Below are positions 1 through 6,546 of a stretch of DNA of 10,314 nucleotides, piece after piece (the first letter of the stretch is position 1; the number at the start of each line of letters is the position of its first letter). A program made the translations under genes and the position numbers. The stretch comes from an uncultured Clostridia bacterium (GTDB lineage: Bacteria; Bacillota; Clostridia; Christensenellales; UBA1242), in assembly GCA_947303145.1 (NCBI GenBank), contig CAMYXB010000028.1:1-10314 (forward strand), written 5' to 3'. A model generated the notes under the pieces. That model ran no database searches, was not told the DNA's origin, and was given only the letters and a program-made list of their open reading frames with translations.

Positions 1-620
1 AGGGTGGATCCAACTTCAGTGGGACACTCGCATCAGGTTATCCCACTTCTCATACTTATGGCACAGCCACCACACTGCTCAGTCCCACTAAAGAGGGATA
101 CTCCTTTGGCGGTTGGTATACAACAAGTGCATGCACAGGAGATGCCGTCACTTCACTAGGTGCTACAGCATATACGGGTAATATCATACTTTATGCAAAA
201 TGGGAAGAGGTGACAAGTTATAGACTTACTATAGAATTTGGAAATGACATTGAAACAGGTGGGATGAGTGGCTTCGAAATTCGTAGTGTTGACTTAAATG
301 AATTAAATGATCTTTATAGTTCTTACTACTATTATGATTACGTTCGCAATAATTGCACATTGATAGAAGATATTGCAAGCAAACTTAAAGAGGGGCAAAG
401 GAATTTCTCCATTGAGATTTCTGCAAATATAACAACAATTGCGATATTACTTGTTGGCACTGGATGTGACACTATAAACAATGTTTCATACAACGACGGA
501 CTAACTGAGGAGTATAAATATTTTATATCATGCGGCGATAACATGATGGGAATTTATAGTGTGAATTTCGCCTACACAGAACACTCTATATCGTTCCCAA
601 TTATAAGTCTTGACGACTAA
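1..620 (+). CDS. InlB-type repeat surface protein, C-terminal part (5' end outside window)
   Basis: The frame is open from the left edge (first full codon at base 3) to TAA at 618-620, giving 205 residues of a larger protein. A GTG at 210 lies inside this frame and is not the real start. Residues 1 to about 69 form an InlB-type (Listeria-Bacteroides) B-repeat, shown by EGYSFGGWYT followed by NIILYAKWEE. In this family such repeats are beta-grasp-like stalk units of secreted or cell-wall proteins. The last 136 residues, after Glu-Glu-Val, form a unique module rich in Tyr, Asn and Ile that I do not recognise. It has a YYYYDY run and three scattered Cys. There is no LPXTG motif or C-terminal membrane anchor, so attachment, if any, must lie upstream. 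The gene converges on gerC. Family and location are well supported; the ligand is unknown. Confidence 0.8.
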   Translation, partial: GGSNFSGTLASGYPTSHTYGTATTLLSPTKEGYSFGGWYTTSACTGDAVTSLGATAYTGNIILYAKWEEVTSYRLTIEFGNDIETGGMSGFEIRSVDLNELNDLYSSYYYYDYVRNNCTLIEDIASKLKEGQRNFSIEISANITTIAILLVGTGCDTINNVSYNDGLTEEYKYFISCGDNMMGIYSVNFAYTEHSISFPIISLDD

Positions 621-621
621 A

Positions 622-643
622 ATTGTTTTATATAAAAAACAAT
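622..643 (+). terminator. Weak A/T-rich hairpin after the surface-protein gene
   Basis: A perfect 8-bp stem (ATTGTTTT pairs with AAAACAAT, 6-base loop) begins two bases after the stop codon. It contains almost no G-C pairs and has no clean T-tract after it, so it is at best a weak terminator. The GC-rich element at 669-756 is the stronger candidate for stopping transcription here. Confidence 0.2.
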
Positions 644-668
644 AGAAATATAATACAAGATAGATAGT

Positions 669-756
669 GAGAGATTGCCGTTGGGGCGGAAGCCCCAAAG
701 CACCGCCCACGAAAGTGGGTGGCGCAGTAGCCGAAAGGCTACCGGCAATCTCTTTT
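669..756. other. GC-rich four-way-junction structured element with three GNRA-capped arms
   Basis: The outer stem pairs 671-680 with 743-752 (10 bp, extendable by A670-T753 and a G-T pair). Inside are three hairpins in a row: 681-687/692-698 (7 bp, loop GGAA), 703-710/715-722 (8 bp, loop GAAA, extended past one A-C mismatch by 700-701/724-725) and 727-732/737-742 (6 bp, loop GAAA). Only single A residues (699, 726) separate the arms, so the whole element folds as a compact four-way junction. T-residues follow on the + strand (753-756). It is far more GC-rich than its surroundings. It lies between convergent genes, so it could be a bidirectional terminator, a small structured RNA or a non-autonomous mobile repeat. 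Its outer ends resemble the dispersed gattgcc repeat at 6471. It is not a tRNA. The pairing is direct observation; the role is unknown. Confidence 0.6.
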
Positions 757-760
757 CCTA

Positions 761-792
761 TATTCTTCGACTCCACTACGCTCATAATGATA
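761..792. repeat. Dispersed intergenic repeat, CATTATGAGCG/AGTCGAA family
   Basis: Read on the minus strand this contains attatgagcgtagtggagtc followed by gaagaata. The same core (attatgagcg ... gagtcgaa) occurs in the left arm of the inverted repeat at 6547-6595. Similar short intergenic repeats are common in many bacterial genomes. No coding role is seen. Confidence 0.5.
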
Positions 793-798
793 GGATAA

Positions 799-838
799 GA
801 TTACCACGTCACTCGCTTTGCTCCCTCCTCGCAATGAC
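799..838. repeat. Dispersed intergenic repeat, GATTRCCAC...CGCAATGAC family
   Basis: This begins gattaccacgtcactcgc and ends cgcaatgac. A second copy with the same ends (gattgccac ... cgcaatgac) lies at 6471-6506. The two copies differ mainly in the centre, as expected for a small palindromic intergenic repeat family. Confidence 0.5.
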
Positions 839-848
839 AAATACCCTC

Positions 849-2060
849 TCATCTCCTTTGCTCTATGTCTATAGTGTAGGAGAAGTGGACGTGGGTGATG
901 AAGTCGTCCTCGCTTGGTAGGTGGGAAATATACTCGGCATACTCTCTCGGGCAGAATTTGTGGAAATATTCTGCACAATTGATTACATCATATTTGTTCG
1001 CTTTGAAGTGAGTTTCGGCGTCTTTTAGTTGAGAGGAGATTTTGTCCTTTAGGGCAGAGATGAGTGTAGGGGAGAATTTCTTCCTCGCCACTTGATATAT
1101 CTCCTCTCGCATATTTTCTTGAGACACTTGAGCGGAGCGCACGAGCGCCTTTATCTTGAGATTGAAATACGGCTCTCCGTCATGGAAATTGACGGAGATT
1201 TTGTTTTTCTTGGAGATTACGAAGAAATTGAGCGATGCATCGGTGTATAGGTCATCTGTGAAATGCTCTAGGTTTATCTTGCCCTCTCTTACATCTTTGT
1301 CGAACCATGCAAGATTGTCACTTTCCTTGTCTGTCAGTTCTAGAACCTTTTTGCCCTCTTTTATTATGGCTAGTTCACCATTATTTTTTATGGTCTTGCT
1401 CTTTTTAGGGCCTGATTGGGTGGAATTTTCGCCACTGCTTTTCCCGCTAGACGAAGCACCGCCTTCTTCCTCTGCGTCTTCGGTGTCTATCACGTTGATG
1501 GCTATGCTGTGGCAGTTGCCAAAGAGGCAGTTGTAGTAGTCATTGACAGTCTTGAGGTCTTGATATTTCCTCTGCTCTGCCGCTATGCCGTTGGAGTTTA
1601 TTATGGTGTATAGTTCGTTGTCTAGATTGGTGGCACACTCGAGGACGTCCTTGCTAGAGCCACGACTATTTATGAGGGTGACATTGTTCGTGTTGGTCTT
1701 TATCCTCACTACATAATCCATTATTTGTGTCAAGCCCTCCATGCACGCCTCGTCATTGATTATGACGGCTCTGCAGTGGGCGAAGCCGGAGATTTTGCCA
1801 TATTCCATATCCACATTTTCCACCGCCTCGCTGACAGATGAGCCCTTGCCGGTCATCACTTTGAGCGAACTATTGCTGTCAAGGTATGGCAAGACATATT
1901 GAATGTGCACCTCATATCCTTCGTCTGTCTTATCCACGCCCATGGCGGTGATGATGTTCTCTGACCGGCTTTGCTGAGGCAGACTGATGGCTGTGGGCGA
2001 AAAGTATATTAGCACGAGAAGAAATAATAGAAATATTTTATTGCGCAAGAGATACTTCAT
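849..2060 (-). CDS. gerAC: Ger(x)C-family spore germination protein (GerC subunit), lacking a lipobox
   Basis: This 403-residue protein is the C subunit of a GerA-type germinant receptor, which sits in the spore inner membrane and responds to nutrients. An N-terminal hydrophobic signal (residues about 8-26) is followed by SRSENIITAMGVDKTDEGYE, the usual start of the mature Ger(x)C domain. The C-terminal domain includes the INCAEYFHKFCPREY segment. The family normally has a lipobox and then Cys-Trp-Asp before this block. Here there is no Cys in the signal region (SLPQQSRSE instead), so lipid anchoring seems lost and the signal may stay as a membrane anchor. Residues about 193-223 form an acidic, Ser/Gly-rich low-complexity linker. 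The start is supported by AGGAG six bases upstream, and the gene overlaps gerB by 23 bp. Family assignment is strong; germinant specificity cannot be told. Confidence 0.9.
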   Translation of the reverse strand: MKYLLRNKIFLLFLLVLIYFSPTAISLPQQSRSENIITAMGVDKTDEGYEVHIQYVLPYLDSNSSLKVMTGKGSSVSEAVENVDMEYGKISGFAHCRAVIINDEACMEGLTQIMDYVVRIKTNTNNVTLINSRGSSKDVLECATNLDNELYTIINSNGIAAEQRKYQDLKTVNDYYNCLFGNCHSIAINVIDTEDAEEEGGASSSGKSSGENSTQSGPKKSKTIKNNGELAIIKEGKKVLELTDKESDNLAWFDKDVREGKINLEHFTDDLYTDASLNFFVISKKNKISVNFHDGEPYFNLKIKALVRSAQVSQENMREEIYQVARKKFSPTLISALKDKISSQLKDAETHFKANKYDVINCAEYFHKFCPREYAEYISHLPSEDDFITHVHFSYTIDIEQRR

Positions 2061-3135
2061 TTTTTCTCCTTTTTTTGCATAACGAGATGAGGAATATGAC
2101 CAGAGGCAAGCAGTATTGCACCGCTATACTGTAGTAGAGCAGACTGTCCTGTGCCAAAATCACGAAAGAGTATATATTGAATTGCAGAAAGAAATTGACC
2201 AAAAGCACTGCCACACATAGAATGAGTGACACATATATTTGTTTTAGGGGATAGAACGTCTCTTTGAAGCAGTGTGAGGCGGATACAAAGTTGATGCCAA
2301 GATAGAGAAACAGGCAGATGTCCCAGATGAGAATAAGCACCCAGTCGAAGTTGCCAATATCTGACGAAGAGGGTTGCACTTGCAGAATGTCGGATATGGC
2401 GTTGGTGTGGCTAATGATGTTATAACTATATCTGCAGTAGACTATGACATAGAACAAGACTAGCAGTGCTATGGACAGAAGAAGAGAGAGTGCCACTTTT
2501 TTAGAAAACCCCTTATTTTTTTCTATCCTGCCAAAGAATGGGATAAGCACGAGATAGTCTCCGAACCAGAAAGCGAACTTCGTGATACTCGAGAACTTGC
2601 CCCCTGCATTTTCTAGAACGGGGAGTAAATTGGTTATATCTGCCCTGATTACTCCCACAAAACTCGCCATAAGAAAGCCGAGAACGATGAGCGGAAAGCA
2701 CACTTCTATGGTCCTAGCGAAACTGACAAGACCATTCTGCACGCAGAGTATTAAAACGAGCAGAATGGGCAGGGAGTAAGTGAGCCAAGTGTATGTGGTG
2801 TAGAGATTTTCGTTGAGATAGACATATGCCGACTGGAATGCCCCGCAAGCCTTGGCAAAAAAGAAGAGCATAAATGCCAGCATGATAATCCTCGCTAGAT
2901 GTCCGCCAAAGAAATGTGACACAATCTCATAGAAAGTCATGCCGTTATACTTGTTCATGAGGTAGAGCAGCATGAGCAGGACCAAAAAATCTAAAATACA
3001 CAGAAAGAGTGTAAAAATGTATATATCTCTGCCCATGTCTCTTGCCATGAGATTGGGCAGGAGTAGCACTTTGAGGGCAAATAGGCTGATAATTAGTGTG
3101 AATATTATCTGCCTTGAGGAGATAAATCTCTTCAT
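2038..3135 (-). CDS. gerAB: GerB-family spore germination permease subunit
   Basis: This 365-residue protein is almost entirely membrane, with about ten hydrophobic helices (starting near residues 9, 37, 82, 120, 141, 186, 214, 264, 299 and 330). That matches the GerAB/spore_permease branch of the amino acid-polyamine-organocation superfamily in size and topology. In known receptors this subunit binds the nutrient germinant and works with the A and C subunits. It ends in a Lys/Arg-rich tail (CKKRRKNE). ATG at 3135 overlaps the gerA stop as ATGA, and AGGAGG lies ten bases upstream, so translation is probably coupled to gerA. Its own 3' end overlaps gerC. Family call is firm; the ligand is unknown, and the operon prefix in the symbol is by family only. 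Confidence 0.92.
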   Translation of the reverse strand: MKRFISSRQIIFTLIISLFALKVLLLPNLMARDMGRDIYIFTLFLCILDFLVLLMLLYLMNKYNGMTFYEIVSHFFGGHLARIIMLAFMLFFFAKACGAFQSAYVYLNENLYTTYTWLTYSLPILLVLILCVQNGLVSFARTIEVCFPLIVLGFLMASFVGVIRADITNLLPVLENAGGKFSSITKFAFWFGDYLVLIPFFGRIEKNKGFSKKVALSLLLSIALLVLFYVIVYCRYSYNIISHTNAISDILQVQPSSSDIGNFDWVLILIWDICLFLYLGINFVSASHCFKETFYPLKQIYVSLILCVAVLLVNFFLQFNIYSFVILAQDSLLYYSIAVQYCLPLVIFLISLCKKRRKNEVSLAQ

Positions 3136-4592
3136 TCTATCTTGTCCTCCTCTCCTTTGATTTTGAGTCTAATATCGTTGTTATGAGGTATGCTATGCGG
3201 ACGAGTTTTCATTCTAATAAGCCCCTCTTTGAATACAAAGTCCTTGATGTCCTTGTCCACTTTTGGAGCGAAGGGGGCAAGATATGGCGTGCCGAATGAG
3301 TCGAATGCGGCAAGATAGGATATGAGGTAAATGAAGGAAAGTATCAGCCCATGAAAGCCTAAAGTTCCGCCTATTATGGCGAACATGAGACGCAGGATAG
3401 ATATCTGCGGACTCTGTGCGGGAATGATGTATACAGTCATGGCGCTGAGTGCCACTATCATGACTCCCGGGGGACTGACCAGCCCTGCCTTGACCGCTGT
3501 ATCACCTAGAATGAGTGCTCCCACTATGGATATGGCCATACCAAGATACTTGGGCATTCTCACACTTGCCTCAAATAAAATGTCAAAAAGCACTATAATA
3601 AACAAAATCTCAAGAAAGGGATTGAGTGGGAGATTTTGCGTGGTGGAGACTATGGTGACGAGAAATTTGAGTGGCAATATCTTGTAGTGATACAACTGCA
3701 GAGCGATATACATGCCGGGGAGGAATATGGCTATGAAAATGCCGATGAGACGGATAACTCTCAGCATGGACACTCTGTGCGAGTTGGAATAGTAGTCATT
3801 GGCACTCTGGAAGTCCTCGAAGATGATGAATGGCACAGTGAGCACTATGGGACTGCCGTCCACGAGTATCGCCACCCTGCCCTCAAGTATCTTGCCACAC
3901 ACTATATCTGGCTTCTCGCTATTGCCCACTTGTCTAAAGATGGAATTGGGCTTGTCCTCAAGGAAAGAAGTGAGATAGTGGCTATCCAGCACTCCGTCTA
4001 TCTCGAATGAAGATAATTTTCTCTTTATCTGTCTCACCACTCTTTTGTCTGCTATGTCCTCGAAATACACCAGGCTCACTTTCGTCCTTGTCCTAGTGCC
4101 TATCATCATGTCCTCTATCTTGAGTTTGGTGCTGACTAGTCTCTTTCTAATGAGCGAGAGATTTATCTTGAGACTTTCGTTGAATCCCTCACGTGGGCCA
4201 GAGATAACTGTAGAAGTGGGGGGCTCCTCCACTCCACGCATTTCGAACTTGACCGTATTAAAGAGCAACAATCTCTCCTCACCATCTATAAGTAGTGCGC
4301 AAAAGCCCCTGAGAATGAGCTCCTCGGCCTCCACTCTCTCGCATATCTTCATATTGCAATATGGCACGAGAGAGGAATATATGGACTGCAAATCTTCCGG
4401 CATATTTTCAAAAGACATGAGCGGAGTGAGGATATTCTTGTTGACGCTCTCTTGGTCGGTCATCTCATCGAGAAAGACTAGAGCCATTTTCTTGCCATTT
4501 ATATCAAATTTTCTCACAACCACGTCTCCATTGTTGCAGAACGTCTCTTGAAGAGAGGAAACTCTCTCATCTAATGAATTTGCCTTTATCAT
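3132..4592 (-). CDS. gerAA: GerA-family spore germination protein (A subunit)
   Basis: This 486-residue protein is the A subunit of the germinant receptor. It has a soluble N-terminal half, then a membrane domain from about residue 276. Family hallmarks are GPREGFNESLKINLSLIRKR (132-151), GRVAILVDGSPIVLTVPF (238-255) with FEDFQSANDYY, LPGMYIAL (291-298), and GALILGDTAVKAGLVSPP in the membrane part. The N-terminal block matches how this family usually begins (SLDERVSSLQETF then DVVVRKFDINGK), so the ATG at 4592 is needed for a complete domain. No Shine-Dalgarno sequence precedes it; instead a sigma-G-type -10 ends five bases upstream, suggesting a leaderless message. It is the first gene of gerA-gerB-gerC. 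In B. subtilis, A subunits form oligomeric ion channels that open on germinant sensing. Family call is very strong. Confidence 0.95.
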   Translation of the reverse strand: MIKANSLDERVSSLQETFCNNGDVVVRKFDINGKKMALVFLDEMTDQESVNKNILTPLMSFENMPEDLQSIYSSLVPYCNMKICERVEAEELILRGFCALLIDGEERLLLFNTVKFEMRGVEEPPTSTVISGPREGFNESLKINLSLIRKRLVSTKLKIEDMMIGTRTRTKVSLVYFEDIADKRVVRQIKRKLSSFEIDGVLDSHYLTSFLEDKPNSIFRQVGNSEKPDIVCGKILEGRVAILVDGSPIVLTVPFIIFEDFQSANDYYSNSHRVSMLRVIRLIGIFIAIFLPGMYIALQLYHYKILPLKFLVTIVSTTQNLPLNPFLEILFIIVLFDILFEASVRMPKYLGMAISIVGALILGDTAVKAGLVSPPGVMIVALSAMTVYIIPAQSPQISILRLMFAIIGGTLGFHGLILSFIYLISYLAAFDSFGTPYLAPFAPKVDKDIKDFVFKEGLIRMKTRPHSIPHNNDIRLKIKGEEDKIE

Positions 4593-4597
4593 AAAGT

Positions 4598-4627
4598 TAG
4601 TATGAATTTATCTAAGGGAAAATATGC
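4598..4627 (-). promoter_or_regulatory. Sigma-G-type (forespore) promoter for the ger operon
   Basis: On the minus strand GCATA (4627-4623) and CATACTA (4604-4598) are separated by 18 bases. This matches the known B. subtilis sigma-G pattern (GHATR, 17-18 bp, CATWHTA), as expected for germinant-receptor operons. The ATG of gerA starts only five bases after the -10, so transcription would begin at about the A of the start codon. The match is seen directly; use by sigma-G is inferred. Confidence 0.7.
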
Positions 4628-4723
4628 GAGTATATATTTATGCATAAAAATTTATGTAATTTTCCCCAAATCATATACATTCTGTGGGGAAAAGTGGAAT
4701 AATTTATGCAATAAATAGGTGAG

Positions 4724-4831
4724 TTATCCACAATTTTTACTCAAAAAAGTGGCGAATTCTAGTGATTTTTATCCAAAAAACACTTTGTTTCACGTCTAAA
4801 TTGTGGATAAGTGGATAAATTATGTGTATAA
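4724..4831. other. DnaA-box cluster, candidate oriC or DnaA-binding locus
   Basis: Three boxes fit TTATNCACA exactly: TTATCCACA at 4724-4732 (+), and on the minus strand TTATCCACA at 4810-4802 and TTATACACA at 4831-4823. One-mismatch boxes are at 4769-4777 (+, TTATCCAAA) and 4818-4810 (-, TTATCCACT). Weaker ones are at 4683-4691 and 4831-4839. I saw no other perfect match in the window. The rest of the 4593-4916 gap is very AT-rich. It includes a 9-bp palindrome at 4838-4861 (AATTATTCA/TGAATAATT) and the ger promoter at its left end. Such clusters beside AT-rich DNA are the hallmark of bacterial origins, and rpsF-ssb-rpsR is often near oriC in Bacillota. No dnaA or dnaN lies in the window, so a DnaA-titrating or regulatory site is the main alternative. 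Confidence 0.55.
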
Positions 4832-4916
4832 GTGGTTAATTATTCATATTTTTGAATAATTTACAAGTTTTATGCAAACAAGATGCATAAGAGGGCTAAA
4901 TAGAACTGATTTCACA

Positions 4917-6257
4917 CTATTTATCCCATAATGTTTTCGCCATGTTTTGTATATCTCCTGCTCCAAGAAAGAGCAGTGGAGTGGTGGGGGATAGGCGGGA
5001 AATGTAGTCATATATTCGGCTTTCATCAATGTAATATATCTCTTGTTTTGTTCCCTTTCTGCCTTTTAGCATCTCATATAATCTGTGGCTATCTCCAAGA
5101 GCGTCATATTGCTCTCTCGCTGGATAAGTGGGGAGAATGACGAGGGGAGAGACTCTGGATAGGACAGAGACAAAGTCGCTCATGAGGGCCTTTGTCCTAG
5201 AATATGTATGTGGTTGGAAAAAGCACACGCCATTTTCCCCGAAAATCTCCCCAAAAGTGTCAAGGGCGGTGGATATTTCCCTTGGGTGATGAGCATAATC
5301 TCTCACAATCACCCTTTCTTCCGCCTTCTTCATCTCAAATCTACTCTCCACTGCACGAAAGGACTCAAGTGCCCTGCAGATAATATCAATATCTATTCCA
5401 TAATGCCTGCAGACCATTATAGCGCATAAGGCATTGTCTACATTGTGCCTGCCAAAAATGGATAGATTTACTCTAGTCCTACTCACATTTTCCACATAAT
5501 CGAAAGAATATGCCCCATTTTTTTGAAGTGAGATATTGTCGGCAAAGATATTTTCACAGGGATAAGTCTTGACTCCGTCATTTAGCCTCTTCAAAAAATG
5601 TTTGGCATCTCTTGAGACAAAGCACACGTCCTGCGTGTTTTTGTAAAATTTCTCAAAAGACGCCTCCTCTCTCTCCAGCGAGACAAAGTAGTCCAAATGC
5701 TCTGCATCTACACTGGTTATGACAGACACATGAGGGGAAAGTGATAAGAAACTATCCCTATACTCGCACGCCTCAGTGATAAAATAATCTCTTCCACCTA
5801 TCCGTAGATTTCCATCAAAAGATGGCACCATGCCTCCTACATGGACTGTGGGCTCTAGTCCCGCCATAGCGAATATGTGTCCTATCATGGCTGTCACAGT
5901 GGTCTTGCCATGACTGCCAGAGACGGCTATCACTTGTCTATAATTTTTGCTGATTAGCCCCAATAGCGCCCCTCTCTCCATGCATGGCACCCCCAGAGCC
6001 CTCGCCATCACTCTCCCCTCGTCATTTTCGCCTATCGCTCCGCTATACACCACCAAGTCGCTTGTCGCCACATCTTTTACACAGGGACTTTTAGTTATGA
6101 CAAAGTTATATTTCGAGATTATTTTCTTTTCTTTCCCTTCATCACAGCCGGATACAGCCACTCCCTCACTTACCAGCAATTTAGCCAGCGCACTCATGCT
6201 TATCCCGCCAATCCCCAGCATATATACCTTTTTACAATCACATATATTGCCAAACAT
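4917..6257 (-). CDS. murC: UDP-N-acetylmuramate--L-alanine ligase
   Basis: MurC is a cytoplasmic enzyme that adds L-alanine to UDP-N-acetylmuramate using ATP, the first peptide-stem step of peptidoglycan synthesis. The 446 residues show the family in order: N-terminal VYMLGIGGISMSALAKLL, Mur P-loop GSHGKTT (114-120; GTHGKTT is commoner), EACEYRDSFL, GRHNVDNALCAI, DYAHHP (320-325) and FQPHTYSRT (347-355). Length is normal. The frame stays open upstream to a GTG at 6329, but only through tandem repeats. The ATG at 6257 has GAGG five bases upstream and leaves room for the first beta strand (KKVYMLGIGG), so I chose it. An ATG at 6221, also with an AGG before it, would cut that strand. No other mur gene is nearby; ger genes follow in the same direction after 324 bp. 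Confidence 0.93.
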   Translation of the reverse strand: MFGNICDCKKVYMLGIGGISMSALAKLLVSEGVAVSGCDEGKEKKIISKYNFVITKSPCVKDVATSDLVVYSGAIGENDEGRVMARALGVPCMERGALLGLISKNYRQVIAVSGSHGKTTVTAMIGHIFAMAGLEPTVHVGGMVPSFDGNLRIGGRDYFITEACEYRDSFLSLSPHVSVITSVDAEHLDYFVSLEREEASFEKFYKNTQDVCFVSRDAKHFLKRLNDGVKTYPCENIFADNISLQKNGAYSFDYVENVSRTRVNLSIFGRHNVDNALCAIMVCRHYGIDIDIICRALESFRAVESRFEMKKAEERVIVRDYAHHPREISTALDTFGEIFGENGVCFFQPHTYSRTKALMSDFVSVLSRVSPLVILPTYPAREQYDALGDSHRLYEMLKGRKGTKQEIYYIDESRIYDYISRLSPTTPLLFLGAGDIQNMAKTLWDK

Positions 6258-6368
6258 ATAAACCTCTTTACATACACAAAAATTGTCAAAAGCAAATGTT
6301 ATTTTACAATCACATAAATTGTCAAACACTTATACCTTTTTACAATCATACGAAATGTAGAACATATA
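6219..6368 (-). repeat. 36-bp tandem repeats covering the murC translation start
   Basis: Read in the murC direction, units begin at 6347, 6311, 6275 and 6239, exactly 36 bases apart, each starting gattgtaaaa or a close variant. The last unit matches only for about 21 bases, up to ATG at 6221. A more decayed copy upstream starts at an ATG at 6365 and reads MFYISYDCKKV then stop. As 36 is 12 codons, the copies are in frame and encode DNLCDCK, DNFCVCK and GNICDCK variants. Three of the units keep a purine-rich ribosome-binding-like AGG before an ATG or GTG. The simplest explanation is serial duplication of the murC initiation region. Confidence 0.8.
6296..6325 (-). promoter_or_regulatory. Possible sigma-A promoter for murC inside the tandem repeats
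   Basis: On the minus strand a perfect TTGACA (6325-6320) is followed after 18 bases by TAACAT (6301-6296), four of six matches to TATAAT. Transcription would start near 6289, about 32 bases before the ATG at 6257. A second TTGACA lies one repeat unit downstream without a good -10. This is weak evidence, since the hexamer is part of the repeat itself. Confidence 0.3.
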
Positions 6369-6415
6369 TATAATTTATGTCTCTATCCCCCATTTTGCTA
6401 ATGCCCATAGTCGAC

Positions 6416-6449
6416 AAAAAACTCCACCCATATATCGAGTAGAGTTTTT
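6416..6449 (-). terminator. Rho-independent terminator, leftward
   Basis: On the minus strand AAAAACTCTACTC (6449-6437) pairs over 13 bp with GGGTGGAGTTTTT (6429-6417), allowing two G-U pairs, around a 7-base loop, with one more T after it. The pairing is better on the minus strand than on the plus strand, where the wobbles become A-C mismatches. It would stop leftward reading from the secreted-protein gene before murC. Its ACTCTACT core recurs in the terminator at 9578-9605. Confidence 0.55.
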
Positions 6450-6470
6450 GTGAGTTTGCTAATAGGAAGA

Positions 6471-6506
6471 GATTGCCACACTACGCTTTGTTCCGTTCGC
6501 AATGAC
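6471..6506. repeat. Dispersed intergenic repeat, GATTGCCAC...CGCAATGAC family
   Basis: This is the second copy of the repeat at 799-838. Its left end, gagattgcc, also matches the outer stem of the four-way-junction element at 671. Its ends form an imperfect palindrome (attgc ... gcaat). No gene overlaps it. Confidence 0.5.
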
Positions 6507-6546
6507 ATATATATTTAATAGTCGACAACAGGGGGACATGATACTA

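Noticed and set aside
671..752. Cloverleaf-like fold read as a tRNA
   Set aside because: All three arms have 4-base GNRA loops; there is no 7-base anticodon loop, no TTC-type T-loop and no acceptor 3' end. The 10-bp outer stem is also too long.
675..978. Small open frames over the intergenic repeats and the gerC 3' end
   Set aside because: They read through structured and dispersed repeats, overlap each other on both strands and have no ribosome sites.
1156..1613. Plus-strand open frames inside gerC
   Set aside because: They are shadows of the gerC codons. The Ser/Phe-rich translation matches the reverse complement of its linker region.
4045..4551. 168-residue open frame antisense to gerA
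   Set aside because: It lies wholly inside a well-conserved gene on the other strand, shows no recognisable domain and is explained by the composition of gerA.
4838..4861. 9-bp AT palindrome as the murC terminator
   Set aside because: The stem has a single G-C pair per arm and no T-tract follows on the minus strand. It fits better as part of the AT-rich DnaA-box region.
6258..6329. Longer murC start at the GTG at 6329
   Set aside because: The extra 24 residues are only repeat-unit translation (DNLCDCK-type copies). The ATG at 6257 has a better ribosome site and gives the normal length, though some use of 6329 cannot be excluded.
6219..6368. Regular 36-bp spacing read as a CRISPR array
   Set aside because: The units follow each other directly with no unique spacers, they vary between copies and they are in frame with murC.
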